From: Xestospongia bergquistia
Taxonomy: Eukaryota; Porifera; Demospongiae; Haplosclerida; Petrosiidae
NCBI GenBank assembly: GCA_963965975.1
Contig: OZ014422.1
Location: 1-64,000, forward strand
Direction: 5' to 3'
Length of the DNA stretch: 64,000 nucleotides
This document shows positions 44,121-56,907 of the stretch, piece after piece. The notes beneath the pieces were generated by a model. The model did not search any database and had not been told where the DNA came from. It saw only the letters and a program-made list of their open reading frames with translations. Within the stretch, counting starts at the first letter, position 1. Each line of letters starts with the position of its first letter. The position numbers were made by a program, and so were the translations under genes.

Positions 44121-44955
44121 TAAAATATTGATCTGGCAAGTGTCTAGGTAGCCTGCAAATATTTGAATGTGAAATTAATGATCCCTGTTCTTAACTCTAG
44201 ACTAGAAGTATATATTTTACTTTGCATAATTTATAGATGCAAGAATAATTATTTTATTATAATTATTAGCTTTTATGACAACATTCTGACAAAAATAGGA
44301 AACACAAATGACACAATATAATTTGATGACCTAGTATATTAGAATAATAGTAGAATTGGTTAATACTATGATAATAATGAGATGACCTTAAAAAAACATA
44401 ACATTTTAAATGAACTTGATGACAATTATAAACTTATGACAAATTGTGTGCTCCAATGAGGTGACTTTATACATCTGACCAGTCTTACAAAACCATTATT
44501 AAAAGCACAAATCATCCACTGACTACTAGATTCCTGTCTATTATGGCTGTATCTTACATGTACTATTCCAAAACCAAATGTAATACTTGATAACTACATT
44601 TGACAATTGTGTAATACTGAGTGTGACACTAAATAGTATGATTGTCTGCTTCTGTCAAAAGATTTGTTTGTGTTCATTCATATTAATAATGTAAATATCA
44701 TTATGTCCCTTTTTATGCTACAAAAAATAAAATCTTTACCTAAGCAGTCTTCTTCATTATGTTTTGTTCTCCTTCTGTCTAACTTCACTATACAGTTCCT
44801 TTTGTTCTTCCAGACAAGGATAAGACAATCAACTCACAATGTGCAGCTTTGCTCACTTGAGAAAATGCAATAAAAACTTGAAAATAAAGGGTTAAAAGTA
44901 AGTTGTCGGACATAATAAAAATTAATTAATTACTATAATTAGCCACACCTCCAAA
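44121..44955. other. Intergenic stretch without recognised genes
   Basis: AT-rich sequence. A 69-codon open frame at 44664-44873 has no recognisable domain and no exon context. The last bases form the mLST8 promoter. Confidence 0.5.
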
Positions 44956-46251
44956 ATGGATTCCAGTATTGTATTAGTTACTGGAGGTTATGATCACTGT
45001 CTCAAGTTTTGGTATCCTCATGATGGGGTCTGTTATCGAACTATACCTCATCCAGACTCGGTAAATACGTTATTTGTTTGTATAAATATAATCTTTTTGT
45101 ATAGCAAGTCAATCAATTAGCTATAACACCAGATAAACGTCATTTGGTATCAGCAGGTATCTTATATAATATTGTAATATATTAACTGTCTTGTTAGCTC
45201 ATCAACAGATTCGTATGTATGATATTAACTCATCAGATCATACTCCAGTCAGTATTATAAAATATACAACTAATATATTATATTATAATAGATATATGTG
45301 TTTGAGGCTATGACTAAAAATGTCACAAGTGTTGGATTCTATCAAAACGGTCAGTTTATGTTCAGTGGAGGTGAAGATTGCATGGCAAGAATATGGGATT
45401 TGAGGTCAGTGACCCCTACCATAATTACTGATAATTAATGCATTACTTAGAGGGCAAAGTCAACAATGTCAACGATTATTTCAAGTAACATCTCCCGTTA
45501 ACTGTATGTGTCTTCATCCAAACCAAGCCACATTAATTGTAGGAGATCAAAGTGGTACAGTACATGTTTGGGACTTGACAACAGATTATAATGAACAATT
45601 AGTTAGTACATGTCACATATAATGTTTGTCATATTACTCATTGTTTATAGATACCTGAGCCAGAAGTCCCCATACATAGCGTTCATATTGACTCTGATGG
45701 TGCCTACTTAGCTGCTGTTAATAGTAAAGTAAGACATAACACAATATATTATATCATATTGTGTTATGTTAGGGTGTGTGTTATGTCTGGAGTTTAAGTA
45801 GTGGGAGTGGCTCTACTCATCCTATTACTCTAACACCAAGAACAAAAACAGCTGCTCACAAACGTTATGCCCTAAAGTGTCTTTTCAGTCCTGATTCCAG
45901 GTAGGTCTTAAACCCATACTGAATAAGCCTCATTTTGGATCATCAGTTTACTAGCTACTACATCTGCTGATGGTACATGTAAAATCTGGTCAACAGCAGA
46001 TTTTAGCTTACGTAATACTCTTAAAAGAACAGTTGATAAATGGGTTTGGGATTGTGTTTTCTCTTGTGACTCACAATATTTATTTACAGGTAAGAGTCAG
46101 TACAATAACTCGTGTATCTCCTTGTATCTCTGCTACGCTAGCATCCAGTGACCATGTTGCTAGACTGTGGCATGTTGAACAAACATTACCACTAAGAGAG
46201 TATCAAGGACATACAAAGGCAGTAACTGCTATTGCTTATAGTGACAAATAA
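44956..46251 (+). CDS. MLST8: mLST8 (GbetaL), TOR complex WD40 subunit
   Basis: Stabilises the kinase domain of TOR in TORC1 and TORC2. About nine exons encode some 310 residues: [65 protein letters not shown] (with ARIWDLR), [18 protein letters not shown] (VHVWDL), [61 protein letters not shown], and the closing [14 protein letters not shown]. Seven WD40 blades in the order of animal mLST8. Convergent with the tweety gene, 83 bp between stop codons. Confidence 0.93.
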
Positions 46252-46334
46252 TAGAACAGCTGTGTTTTAAAATGAAAAGTGTGTATGGTTTTTTACATGT
46301 GTTTTTTTAAGTAAATAAAATTAATGGGAGGAGC

Positions 46335-48519
46335 TCATACATCAAAGTGGTCATACTCTCCAGAAGTAGGCCGACCAGAAGGAAGATCAGAGTACTGTGA
46401 GAAAGAAGAATTAGGGGTGTGGCCAGTGGGTGTGACTTCACACACACTGACCTGAGGAGGTGCTGCATATTGTAGACCACTCATCATAAACTCCTCCCCT
46501 CTATTATGTTGCTGTTTTGAACCACTACATAAAATAATATCTATATAGTTTATATGAGACCACATCCACACCCTCACTTAGCGTATGGTTCAGAATAACT
46601 TCCCCTCCGTCCACCTGACGGTACTGACCAAGATACGGCTCTGTTATTATCAAATGCTACAATATCATCATTGTTAATGTCATCCTCTTGGCTAAGGAGG
46701 TATTGTTATAATGTATAATAAATTGATTATATACCTTGAATTAACCAGGAGTCCTGCATAACAAGTAAGACAGCACATTAATAACATGAAAGACAGAGCT
46801 AGTCCTCCAAGTAAACTCAGCATTACAATGACATATGTACTGGATATGTTATAAATAATGATATACTAGAGAAATTATAAACTTACTATCCATTTTTACA
46901 CAAATGTTCTAAACCATTCAGATAATCCTAAAATAATAACTTTAATATAATTTATTATTATTATCTACAGACTTCATGAATGCCTTGAGATGTTGAACAA
47001 AATAACTTCAGCATTATATTAGAGGAAATATTTTTTCCTGTCTGAAACTCACCCTGAACAGTCCGGAAATCATCCTAAAATAGAGAGGTATGGCTCATAA
47101 GTATATATATGTAACTAGTACTTACTGTTACACTGAGGTTGTTACTAGAGATGTACTCATCAACAATAGATTCAGCATTACTTATAGCATCAAAGGCATC
47201 TCTTGTCCTATTGAACTCCTAGATGTGGTGACATGTCAGTATCACAAATAGAATACTTACTTGTTGAAAAGGGAAACAGCTATTATCACAGACTATATAA
47301 TAGTCAACAACATCTATAAGAGGAGAATGATATGTATATATATATTAGTTGATATGACTACCTCGAGCTAAGCCATCATTAGTATTATTTCTGATCAAAG
47401 TATCTGGGTCAGCACAGATATCAGCTAATACAATAGACACTGCTAATGATCCTCCAGCAAGTACCCAAACTAGTAAAGTGACAACTCCCAGTATTACTAA
47501 CATACTGAAGAGACTAATGACACTAAATCATATATTAATACTTACATAATGACACCAACTGATGTCATACATATTGTTACTAAACATATTAATAACAGGA
47601 TCAAAACAAGAAAGATGAGAAAACCAATAACTGTCCAATTTCTAAAGAACATTATAAAACACATTTATATTAATTCTTATTTACCTGACAGTTTCAAAGT
47701 ATTCCACTTGATCTACAGTATCTGTATATTGAAGGCCATTCAAACTATTACCAATACTAGTAAAGGCAAAGTTTATATTATCATTAGCAGTCTGTAAACT
47801 GAGTGAACTCTCATAAGCTAAACTCTTATTGCTACCACTAGATGCATTAATAGCAGAGATCACAGTTCCCAATGAAGCACTTACAGAACTATAGTTATAT
47901 CTATTAACCTGTAAAATATGAACAAGTTGAAAATTACACAACAACTGTTATCAAAATCATACTGAAGTGTTGATGTCTTGTATATCATTAACTGCATTAC
48001 GTCCGTCATTAAGGAAATTGTAAACTTCTTTATCTAACGTCACTTCAGAATACATACTAGCTCCAATGATACCCCTATGAGAGAGATGACACACCTACTC
48101 ATAACATTATATTACCCCTACACACTCTAACTATTCATGGTATGTTACACATACTTACAAGCAAAAAACAACCAATATCGAAATAAGAAAAGCACAGGTA
48201 ATGTTTATTGCACGAGGTCGTTGTTGTTTTTCTCGACAACAACAACAACAACAAATACAGATGTAGTAAATAGAGAGAAGAATGAAAATACATATACAGA
48301 ACAGGATAGGTACACAAGCCCATATTATAATAGACTATATAAAAAATAACATTAACTCATATGATGAATATATTGCCTTACTTCAAAATAATCCAAAGAA
48401 ACAACAAAATCAGAGGGAACTTCCTTGAGGCTAGTATCAAGATGAGGAATAGAATGGAAGGAAGTTACTGGCGAAATTGGAGAGTAACTACTGCCATCTG
48501 TTCTACAGTCTACAGCCAT
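46335..48519 (-). CDS. TTYH: Tweety-family membrane protein
   Basis: Tweety proteins are five-pass membrane proteins of the plasma membrane, once proposed as chloride channels and now linked to lipid transfer. Start ATG 48517-48519 (MAVDCRTDGSSYSPISP), then an exon with a membrane segment and the juxtamembrane CICCCCCREKQQRPRA, a helical ectodomain region (MYSEVTLDKEVYNFLNDG), VWVLAGGSLAVSIVL as a later helix, LADICADPDTLIRNNTN and YYIVCDNSCFPFQQ, which is the tweety ectodomain signature (SDFC--PD----; YYLYC-----PFQQ). A last helix (SLLGGLALSFMLLMCC) precedes a cytosolic tail ending GRPTSGEYDHFDV. The TGT run encoding Cys is conserved biology, not a microsatellite artefact. Middle exon borders are approximate. 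Confidence 0.85.
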
Positions 48520-48685
48520 ACTCGGAACAACTGTTCTCTAATGTTTGTAGGAAGGAAAAGCTAAGCTGTGCAAGTCAGTCCAGTAGGCTTCTTTGCAAAA
48601 ATGCAAAAAGTTGCAATAATTAGAGGAAATACGGTATATAATAAATTTCGTATTATATAAAAAATTATGAATGACACACAATAAA

Positions 48686-49380
48686 TCAGTAATATTCATT
48701 TGGTTTGAATATAGCAGTCAATATTAAAGCTATTGTTAACCAAAATGCAATTATAACTGACAATAAGATGCATCCTATTGTAATAGCTCGTTTAGAAAGT
48801 TCATATGTTCTGAGAGAATATTGTCTGGATTTGAGAAGATCACCATTTTCAAAATAATATTGCACCTAATTAAATTTTAATATATGATTATTTTCTAATT
48901 ATTGCCCAACATACTTTTTGTGAGTTCAATAGAGCAACAATTCCTATTGGACAAAATAAACAACAGCCAATTAATGAAAGAGTTAAATAATCCTCGGGCA
49001 TTGGATAACGATTTCTTGATTTCTTTTTTTTCTATGACATAAAAATATGTTCCATTAATAAGATACAGCTATTCCTTACATCAATTATCATAATCAAACG
49101 TGTGTCTTCTGGTAAGGCCGGAGGTAAACTGATCACACGATCAGATGTACAAGTCACATGATCTGATTGAACAATCACATGATCAGTTGTTTGATCTGAT
49201 AACATTGCCTTTGTAGTAGTAGATGATATATGACTGTCCTCATTATCATCATCATCATCATCAGAGTTTAATTGATAAGTGAGGAGTTCCTTCATTTCAG
49301 ATAAATTTCCTTTTTCTTTACCTGCACAGTTAACAATATCATATACACACATGTCGTATAAAGATACCTGCTGTAGCCAT
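48686..49380 (-). CDS. CD225/dispanin-family two-pass membrane protein
   Basis: Four exons from ATG 49378-49380 (MATA, then GKEKGNLSEMKELLTYQL). An acidic Asp run and a Ser/Thr-rich stretch precede PPALPEDTRLIMIIDV, a basic RKKKSRNRYP, then the CD225 core: PEDYLTLSLIGCCLFCPIG, ALLNSQKVQYYFENGDLLKS, and a second membrane segment (AITIGCILLSVIIAFWL). The hydrophobic hairpin with FCPIG and the small basic loop match the domain shared by IFITM, SYNDIG and PRRT proteins, which act in membrane fusion and trafficking. Specific orthology not resolved. About 190 residues. Confidence 0.78.
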
Positions 49381-49480
49381 TATCTTTCGTCTTTGTTTGG
49401 ATTATAATTTGCAAGTTTCATTTTTGATTAGAAGCAATACAAATGACTTCCTCCATTGCAATAATCTAATTAAAATAATT

Positions 49481-50281
49481 TTAATAGTTATTAAGACTAG
49501 CAAATCTCTCTTTATCAAGTAATTCTAATTCTCGTAGTCTCTGAGATATTTCTGTTAATATTTTACTCTTGTAGTTTTTGTCCTGACCAAGTTCTTCCAT
49601 ATCTCGTAGAAACTCTTGTCTTTCAACTATTTCTTCTACCACTATATAAAATGTACTAACATCATTACTGAACATGATAAAGAGGATACCTTCATCAAAT
49701 CGATCTATTTCATCTTCTTCTTGAACTGTTATCTTTTTTTCTTGTATCTTTGACATATCATCTGAGTCACATGACATTATTTTTTGTAGACGTTCTTTCT
49801 CATGACTGGAGTTATACCCTATTGTTATTTAATTAATTAACAGATTAATAAACATCTTACTTGGAACAATAATTGGAGGGGTATCGTCTTCTGATGCAGC
49901 TTGTAATTGAGTTATTGTATCTCGTGTCCGTAGACCACGTCTATTATTAGATACTGAACAAGACTTTTGTTGAGATCTTCTAACTGGTTTACTTGAACTA
50001 GTTGGATGACATTGTAATGGCAGGGATTCACCCCCTAGTTATTAATCATCATGACACTATAATCAATTAATTATGACAGGAGTACCTCTCATTTTTTGCT
50101 TGAGTTGTCGTTGTTGGAAGTTAGTTAGTCGAGACTCTTCCATCATCACTGTAATTATGATGACATAATGATGTCATTATAAATGTTACTAACCTTTCAA
50201 GAGTTCTTGAGTCTCTTGACTAAAAGAGACTTTAGGAGTGGAAAATAATCCACCAGTAGCAATAGGATGAGTTCTGGACAT
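49481..50281 (-). CDS. UPF0193 protein EVG1 (C22orf23-like)
   Basis: Six exons from ATG 50279-50281: MSRTHPIATGGLFSTPKVSF, then MMEESRLTNFQQRQLKQKMR, which is the family's conserved segment, then GGESLPLQCHPTSS, a basic linker, DMSKIQEKKITVQEEDEID, and the C-terminal helix VEEIVERQEFLRDMEELGQ ending FASLNNY. UPF0193 proteins are uncharacterised but enriched in ciliated lineages. The start codon is about 87 bp from that of WDR90 on the other strand. Confidence 0.85.
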
Positions 50282-50368
50282 TTTAGTTATTTTCTGGCCA
50301 TAGTTACCATAGTAACAATCAACTGCGCATGCTCAATTTATAATAGTAAATTGTTTAGGAGGGAAACC
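50282..50368. promoter_or_regulatory. 87-bp head-to-head promoter region of EVG1 and WDR90
   Basis: Sits between two genes with ciliary links. Contains gttaccatagtaacaatcaac, an imperfect match to the X-box (GTTRCC-N-GGYAAC-like) bound by RFX factors, which drive ciliary genes in animals. Inference from one motif only. Confidence 0.45.
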
Positions 50369-53300
50369 ATGGCAAGTTGTAAGTATGTTTACATGTAATG
50401 TTATTTTATTATAACTTTTATTTGTTGTTATTTAGCAAAGTATGTTAATATATTTAAAGAGTTTGGGCTGAACCAGTACAAGAGATGTTGTAAAGAAGGC
50501 AATGTGTCTTCATTCATGGTAAGTTGACTACTTATAAACTACAGTCATATTATCTCTCTCCAGGATCGTAAAATAAAGTCTACAGTGTATCGAATTACTG
50601 GTGCTATACCAGCAAATAATTACCTGTTATTTCCTGATCCATGTACTCAGAGTATGTCACTAACTGGTCGCTATCTTTACATATTATTTCAACCTATTCC
50701 TGGACACTATTTTGTCATTCATTGTGAAATTGTATCATTTAATGGAACAACTCTGCGTCTTTCACTGTCTAATTTATTTAAGGAGATCAAGATGACATCA
50801 TCATGGTTACAAATTCCATTTGCGTTTACTAACTCTGGACATGGAGTTTTAACCAATAGTGAAATGACCACACCCTCTCCAGAAAATGTACGCTGGACAT
50901 TTTTAGTCATTGATCTTAAATCTATTATTCCTCAATACTTCTCCTGTAACTATGGTTACCTCAAAAAACTAAAAATCTGTGCAAATGTTGTGATTAAAGG
51001 TGCTTATATCAGTGATATACTGTATAATCCTCAGACTCAAACCAATGATCCTGAGAATGAGTCTATTCCTCACGATTTATGTTTTCCCTTACCAAAAGGT
51101 CTACTGTTTAATTCACTTTATCAATACTTGATTTTACCTGATAAAGCTAATGGAGATTATCCTGTTGTTGAGGTTAAAGGTCATCATGAATCTACTAACG
51201 TCAATAGGAGAGTAATAAAAATTCAATCAAACAAAATACAAGTTAGTTATTAATAATAAAACTATATATTTTATTTATTTCTTATAGAGAACAGAACCAA
51301 ATTCTATTATGAAACTCGTTAGAGTAATTGGAATGGGAGGAGTTTCCAGACAGATAGTATTTTCTAGTTTGGGAAGTCGAGTGTTCTACATTTGTCATTC
51401 TATTGTTGTTGCCATGGAAACAAGATCTGAGGAACAGCAACTATATATTGGTCATACAGACCAGGTATGTTAGTAGTCATATCATGTATTAAATATCATA
51501 TATTGTCAGATATCATGTATTAAATATCATATATTATCAGATATCATGTATTAAATATCATATATTATCAGATATCATGTATTAAATATCATATATTGTC
51601 AGATATCATGTATTGCTGTTAGTGGTGATGATCTAAAATTAGCTAGTAGTCAATCTGATTTGATCAGGATATGGGAAGTAAGCTCCACCCACTGTCTAAG
51701 AGTCTTAAAAACCTCTCATCAAGTTTTGACCAACCTATGGTAAGTCTAAGATATAATATTACAAATATATGTTATATTAGTATGTCCTATATTACAGTGC
51801 TATATATGTTATATTAGTATGTCCTATATTACAATGATATATATGTTATATTAGTATGTCCTATATTACAATGATATATATGTTATATTAGTATGTCCTA
51901 TATTACAATGATATATATGTTATATTAGTATGTCCTATATTACAATGATATATATGTTATATTAGTATGTCCTATATTACAATGATATATATGTTATATT
52001 AGTATGTCCTATATTACAATGATATATATGTTATATTAGTATGTCCTATATTACAATGATATATATGTTATATTAGTATGTCCTATACTGGTGTAATTCT
52101 CTGTGGTATTGGGCGTCATCATTCTGGTAAAACTCTAATTTCAATATGGGAGACAGAACATGGAGAATTATTAATAAAATCTGTCACAGAAGTTGGAATT
52201 GATTGTATGAGAATTGCTAACTTTGATGATAGCAGGTACACAATGCTATGCTTATTAATATGTAGACCACACCCCCTAATTAGAATGATATCTTGTGGAT
52301 GGAATAATATTCGTTTTTGGAGAATTAAAGAAGGTCGTTTAAAATCATCTCCTGTTAACTTAGAAGATCAACGTGGTACAAGATTTACTGATATTCAATT
52401 TGAGAGTGGGCAATATTCAGATCAAGATATTAATAATAGACATGTGTAAGTGATCATGTGACCTGGTGTGATGATCATGTGACCTTAGGTATGCTTGTAC
52501 TAATACTGGATATATATTTGAAGTCCATTATCGATCCTTTGCTATAAAGAGAGTGTGGCAACTGTTTCCAGATACTTCAGGGGGTGTGGCTATTACGTCA
52601 TTAGCATTACATGAAAATTATTGTGTGACAGGATCAGATGATGGTTTTCTAAGACTGTGGCCATTAGATTTCAGTTATGTTGCCATGGAAACAGGTACTA
52701 TTTTTATTAATTACAAAATTGTAATTAATTTATTATCTCAATAGATCATGGAAGTCCATTACTCTCTGTGGGTGTGGCCAAAGATGGGTTGAATGTTCTG
52801 GTAGCTGCAGCTGTTAGTAATACAATTATTTTAGTATGATGTTATTATGATGTCATCAATAGGGCTATATTGGTATTCTGGATATTAGTAGTCAGACTTA
52901 TCATAGTCTGTTACGGACTCATACTGATACTGTCCTGAGAATGAGTCTAAGAGGACACTTGTTAATGACATGTTCTAATGATGGATCATTACGACTTTGG
53001 GATAGACAGACTTATAAACAAGTATTACTTTATATTATAAGATATGATGTGACCACACCCCTTAGTTATATGAATTTACTAATGATGGTGAGCTACCAAT
53101 GACAGTATCATGTCATCCAATATGTCATCATGTTATTGTTGGTTATGATAGTGGTGCTGTTAGATGTATAGGATTAGATGATGGACAATTGCTAAATGAA
53201 CACAAGTTAGTTCTCATGATGTAAGTATGACATCATTTCTTACTGTTTTAGGCATCACACTGGACATATTATGGGTGTGGCTTTCACTCCAGATGGTCGT

Positions 53301-56300
53301 AGAATGTTTTCCTCATCAATAAGTGGATTGCTAGCAATGTATGACTCCACCCATCAAGCATATCCTGTATTGAAGATATTAGGTACATGTATAAGCCCCT
53401 ATAATTATTTATCATAATTATTATTATAGGTAATACTGTCGCTAAAAATAATAAAGACTTAGTTATTTCTGATGATGGATGTAAGCTAGCATTTATTGGT
53501 CCACTTGACTTTACAATATCTATTGTATCAACTGAGTCATTAAATGAAGTAAACAATACATGTGTGATTACATTGTATAATAATATCTTATAAGATGATG
53601 CGTTATGACATCACACCTTGTGATAAAGGGGAACAAGCTCTTAGTATTTGTTTTACATGTGATGTCATTGGTCACATGATTGTACTGACCAATCAAAATA
53701 GACTCTTAAAATATTCTGCTGTCACTGGCCAACTATTAGCTGAGGTACATATTGCTCTGTTTTTAATTATAATGACATCCATTTTGTATTAAAGATACGT
53801 CCATTACACAATTCAGGATGTAGTGCTGTCACAGTTAGTAATAATGGACGATACATTATAACTGGAGGAGTTTCTGGAGATATTAAAATATGGGACTATT
53901 CTATGAGACATGATACTATGTGCCAAGTAATGAGGATATTCCATTAATTATTGGTATTAATTATTTTAATTTCAGACATTTATTGGTCATTCAGATACAG
54001 TGTCACAAATTTTAATATCAGAAAATCAAGTCATTACATCAGCTGATGGAATCTTTATATGGAACATAACATTAGACAGTATGCCAACTCCACCCACTTC
54101 ACATAATGTTCATCTGTATGTATCTCCACGTAAGAAAGCACCATCTCCTATCAGTTATAAACCACTTAATACTGATATTACAATAACTCCTCCTGTCCAA
54201 CCAAACCTTCCAGAGTCCAGTGATGATTCAAATGATGAGATTATATCTCATGTCAGTCAGGGAAAGGAGGGTTTTATACAGACCACTCCCACTAATCAGC
54301 AGATTGAGTCTTTGAGTCCAATTTCTAAAGCTCTAAAGTATTATCGTTATGTTCCACCCACTCAAACTAAACCCAATCAGTTATATCTAGCTCCGCCTTC
54401 TCAAGCAGCACTAAAATTAAATCATGTGATAGGATTTACTGCTAAAGGACGAGGAAACGTCCTATGGTATCCTCCAGCAGGTAGGTGTGGTTTGTAATGT
54501 AACTGATTGTTATTTATTAATAGGCTTACTGATCTATAGCAGTGGTAGTATTATAGTGTTACAAGATCTTTCATCTTATGATAATCATACATTATTAGTG
54601 GGACATCCCACTGAAATAACAACATTAGCACTTCAACATGATGGGTGTGGTCTTGTCTCAGCCAGCTATGCCCATCAAGAATGGAACTGTGAGATTCGTG
54701 TTTGGGATATAAGTCATAAATGTTGTGTTAAGGTAAGTATGATGTATTCCATGTTCTCATAGAAATTTATTATACAATTAGTTAGTGTCTTATCACAAAT
54801 ATGGAGTGATCTCTATGTCATATTCAACAGATGACAGATTTTTATTATCAGTGGGTATGTTCCTTATAATAATATTATAATGGGCATATTATCTATAGGA
54901 GATACTGGTGAACTAGTTATATGGTGTACTAGAGACTATACTGTACTAACTGCTGTGTCATCTCCTGTATTAGAAGTTAGATGGGATCCAAAGATTGCTT
55001 ATGAGTTTGCTACAGTGGGCGTGGATGGTCTAACATTTTGGATATTTGAAGAAAATACAAATGAATTAAAAATGCATGAGCCTACAATGCCTTCTTCATT
55101 AACAAATCAAGAGGTAACCCTTATTAATTAAGTGACTATTATTAATTATATTATTTTATAGTGTACTGCATTGTGTTATGCTGGACATTTTCTTTATATT
55201 GGTACAATCAAAGGTATGTTTGCTAGTCATGTGATGTGTCATGTGACATGTCATATGATCATAGGAATAGTGGCTATTTGGAACACACAAAATAACAAAT
55301 GTCTTTTGTTTTGGAAAACAAATTGTTCTGAAATAGGTGGGTGTGGTTTAATGTTATTGTTGTTATTGTGTTAATATAGGTTCAATAGTTTCAAATATTA
55401 AACAATTAATAGTGGGTGGAGCTAATGGAATACTTCAGTTATGGTCAGTTGATCCTACCAGGACTACACCCACTGCTTTATTAGAGAAATCAATTGATTT
55501 AATGGGTGGAGTTTATTCTATGGTTTTTGATACAAATTTACAGATGGTATGTATGTATTATAACCTTAATCATTTTATTATAATTATAGGGTGTGGTCAG
55601 TGCTAATACAGTCTGGTATATAAACTGGCTTGATGAGTCTTACATTGATTTATTACATAATCACCATGGCAACATAACAGGACTTCAATATTGTTCCAAA
55701 GGTGATGTGTTAGCATCATGTGATGATCATGGGATGATAACAATTTGGGATACAGTTCATTGGAATGTTATTAGTCAGTATATAACAAAGAAGGTATTAT
55801 AATGAAATAATTGTACTAAAATAATGTCTTAATAAATAATATAGACAATATAGAAACCATTTCTATTTTGTTCATTCATTATTATAGGCCTGTACTGCTG
55901 TGAGTCTAACAAACCACACCCATCAATTAATATGTATATGTGGTTATGATGATGGATATATTAGAGTATACAATGTGGACAATAGAAATGTAATAATGAA
56001 AATTAAACCACATGATGGACCAGTTACTAAATTAGCTACATCAGTTGATGGTAAATCAATGACATCATTATGACATCATCTTGGTTTTGCTTCATATAGG
56101 TCAATTAGTATTATCTGGCAGTACTAATGGTCTTATCATAGCAACAGATTTATATAAAGGTGTCACAACAACAGTTATATCTGATCATAAAGGATCAATT
56201 ATCACAGATATAGATATTACTAGATATTCTGTGACAGTAAGGGTAACCCCTCATCATTTTCTCATTAATTATATAACCTTAGCTACCAGGTGTAGTAACA

Positions 56301-56902
56301 GCTAATGAGGAAATGTGGCTGGTTGCTAGTCATGATCAACGAGTTAGTATATGGTGTAAAGATAACTTGATTGACTGGTTAACATTTCCTGTACCACCTG
56401 ATCATCAAGTTTGTCATGTTATATAATACTATAATACATTATATCATTTATAATAGTCAGACAGTATTGCATTAGCAAAGTTTTCTCGCTCTGATCCTGA
56501 TCATATCCTCTATACTGGACATGGATTAGGAAAATGTTTGCAAATTTACAGTCTTACTCAAAAAACAGTAATATATTATTAATTTCATTGACATCAAATA
56601 ATATTAATTTTATAGATTATCAAAAAGATTCCATTAAATTACTGGGCAACCTGTATGGTGGTGTCACATGACAGTCACATGATAGCTCTTGGAAGCCAAG
56701 GTACAAAAGTTTATATAAGTAATAAAATGTGTATTAATGTTTATTAACATTAGATCAAGTTTTAACATTAATGGACAGTGAGGGGGTGTTTCAAGAAAGC
56801 TCCACCCATTGCCACAGGCTTTCATGTGTTGCCTTTTCTCCAAATGGATTCCAATTTATTTCTTCAAGTCAAAATAATTTCCATATATGGCAAGTCCAAT
56901 AA
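50369..56902 (+). CDS. WDR90: WDR90/POC16, centriolar and ciliary WD40 protein
   Basis: More than 25 small exons. Start at 50369 (MASS then KYVNIFKEFGLNQYKRCC). The N-terminal CFAP20/DUF667 domain spans exons 2-3 (VYRITGAIPANNYLLFPDP, SMSLTGRYLYILFQPIPG, FSNLFKEIK-like LSLSNLFKEIKMT, VRWTFLVIDLKSI), then come many WD40 repeats (QISCIAVSGDDLKLASSQS, DLIRIWE, DGGLRLW-like DGFLRLWPLDF, DDHGMITIWDTV) to FISSSQNNFHIWQVQ. This CFAP20-plus-WD40 layout is diagnostic of WDR90, a microtubule-wall protein of centrioles needed for cohesion and ciliogenesis. Two introns contain minisatellites. Convergent with USP1, 5 bp between stop codons. Confidence 0.9.
51477..51615 (+). repeat. 31-bp minisatellite in a WDR90 intron, unit spans the 3' splice site
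   Basis: The word atcatgtatt recurs at 51481, 51512, 51543, 51574 and 51605, exactly 31 bp apart. The last copy is the true intron-exon border: tattgtcag followed by ATATCATGTATT, where coding resumes as ISCIAVSGDD. The earlier copies are intronic and carry the same t(g/a)tcag|atatcatgtatt border. Confidence 0.92.
51757..52090 (+). repeat. 37-bp minisatellite in the next WDR90 intron, unit spans the 3' splice site
   Basis: The unit gttatattagtatgtcctat recurs every 37 bp from 51771 to about 52067 (nine copies). The last is the probable real border: gttatattag followed by TATGTCCTATACTGG, coding as CMSYTGVILCGIG. Each upstream copy carries the same tattag|tatgtcctat border. Confidence 0.92.
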
Positions 56903-56907
56903 CATTT

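Noticed and set aside
44664-44873. 69-codon open frame as a gene
   Set aside because: No domain, no neighbouring exons, and composition like the AT-rich background.
48220-48260. TGT/ACA trinucleotide run as a microsatellite insertion
   Set aside because: It encodes the Cys-rich juxtamembrane stretch that is typical of tweety proteins, followed by a conserved basic motif.
51757-52090. Minisatellite as part of an extended coding exon
   Set aside because: The 37-bp period is not a multiple of three and the units contain stop codons in all frames, so it must be intronic.
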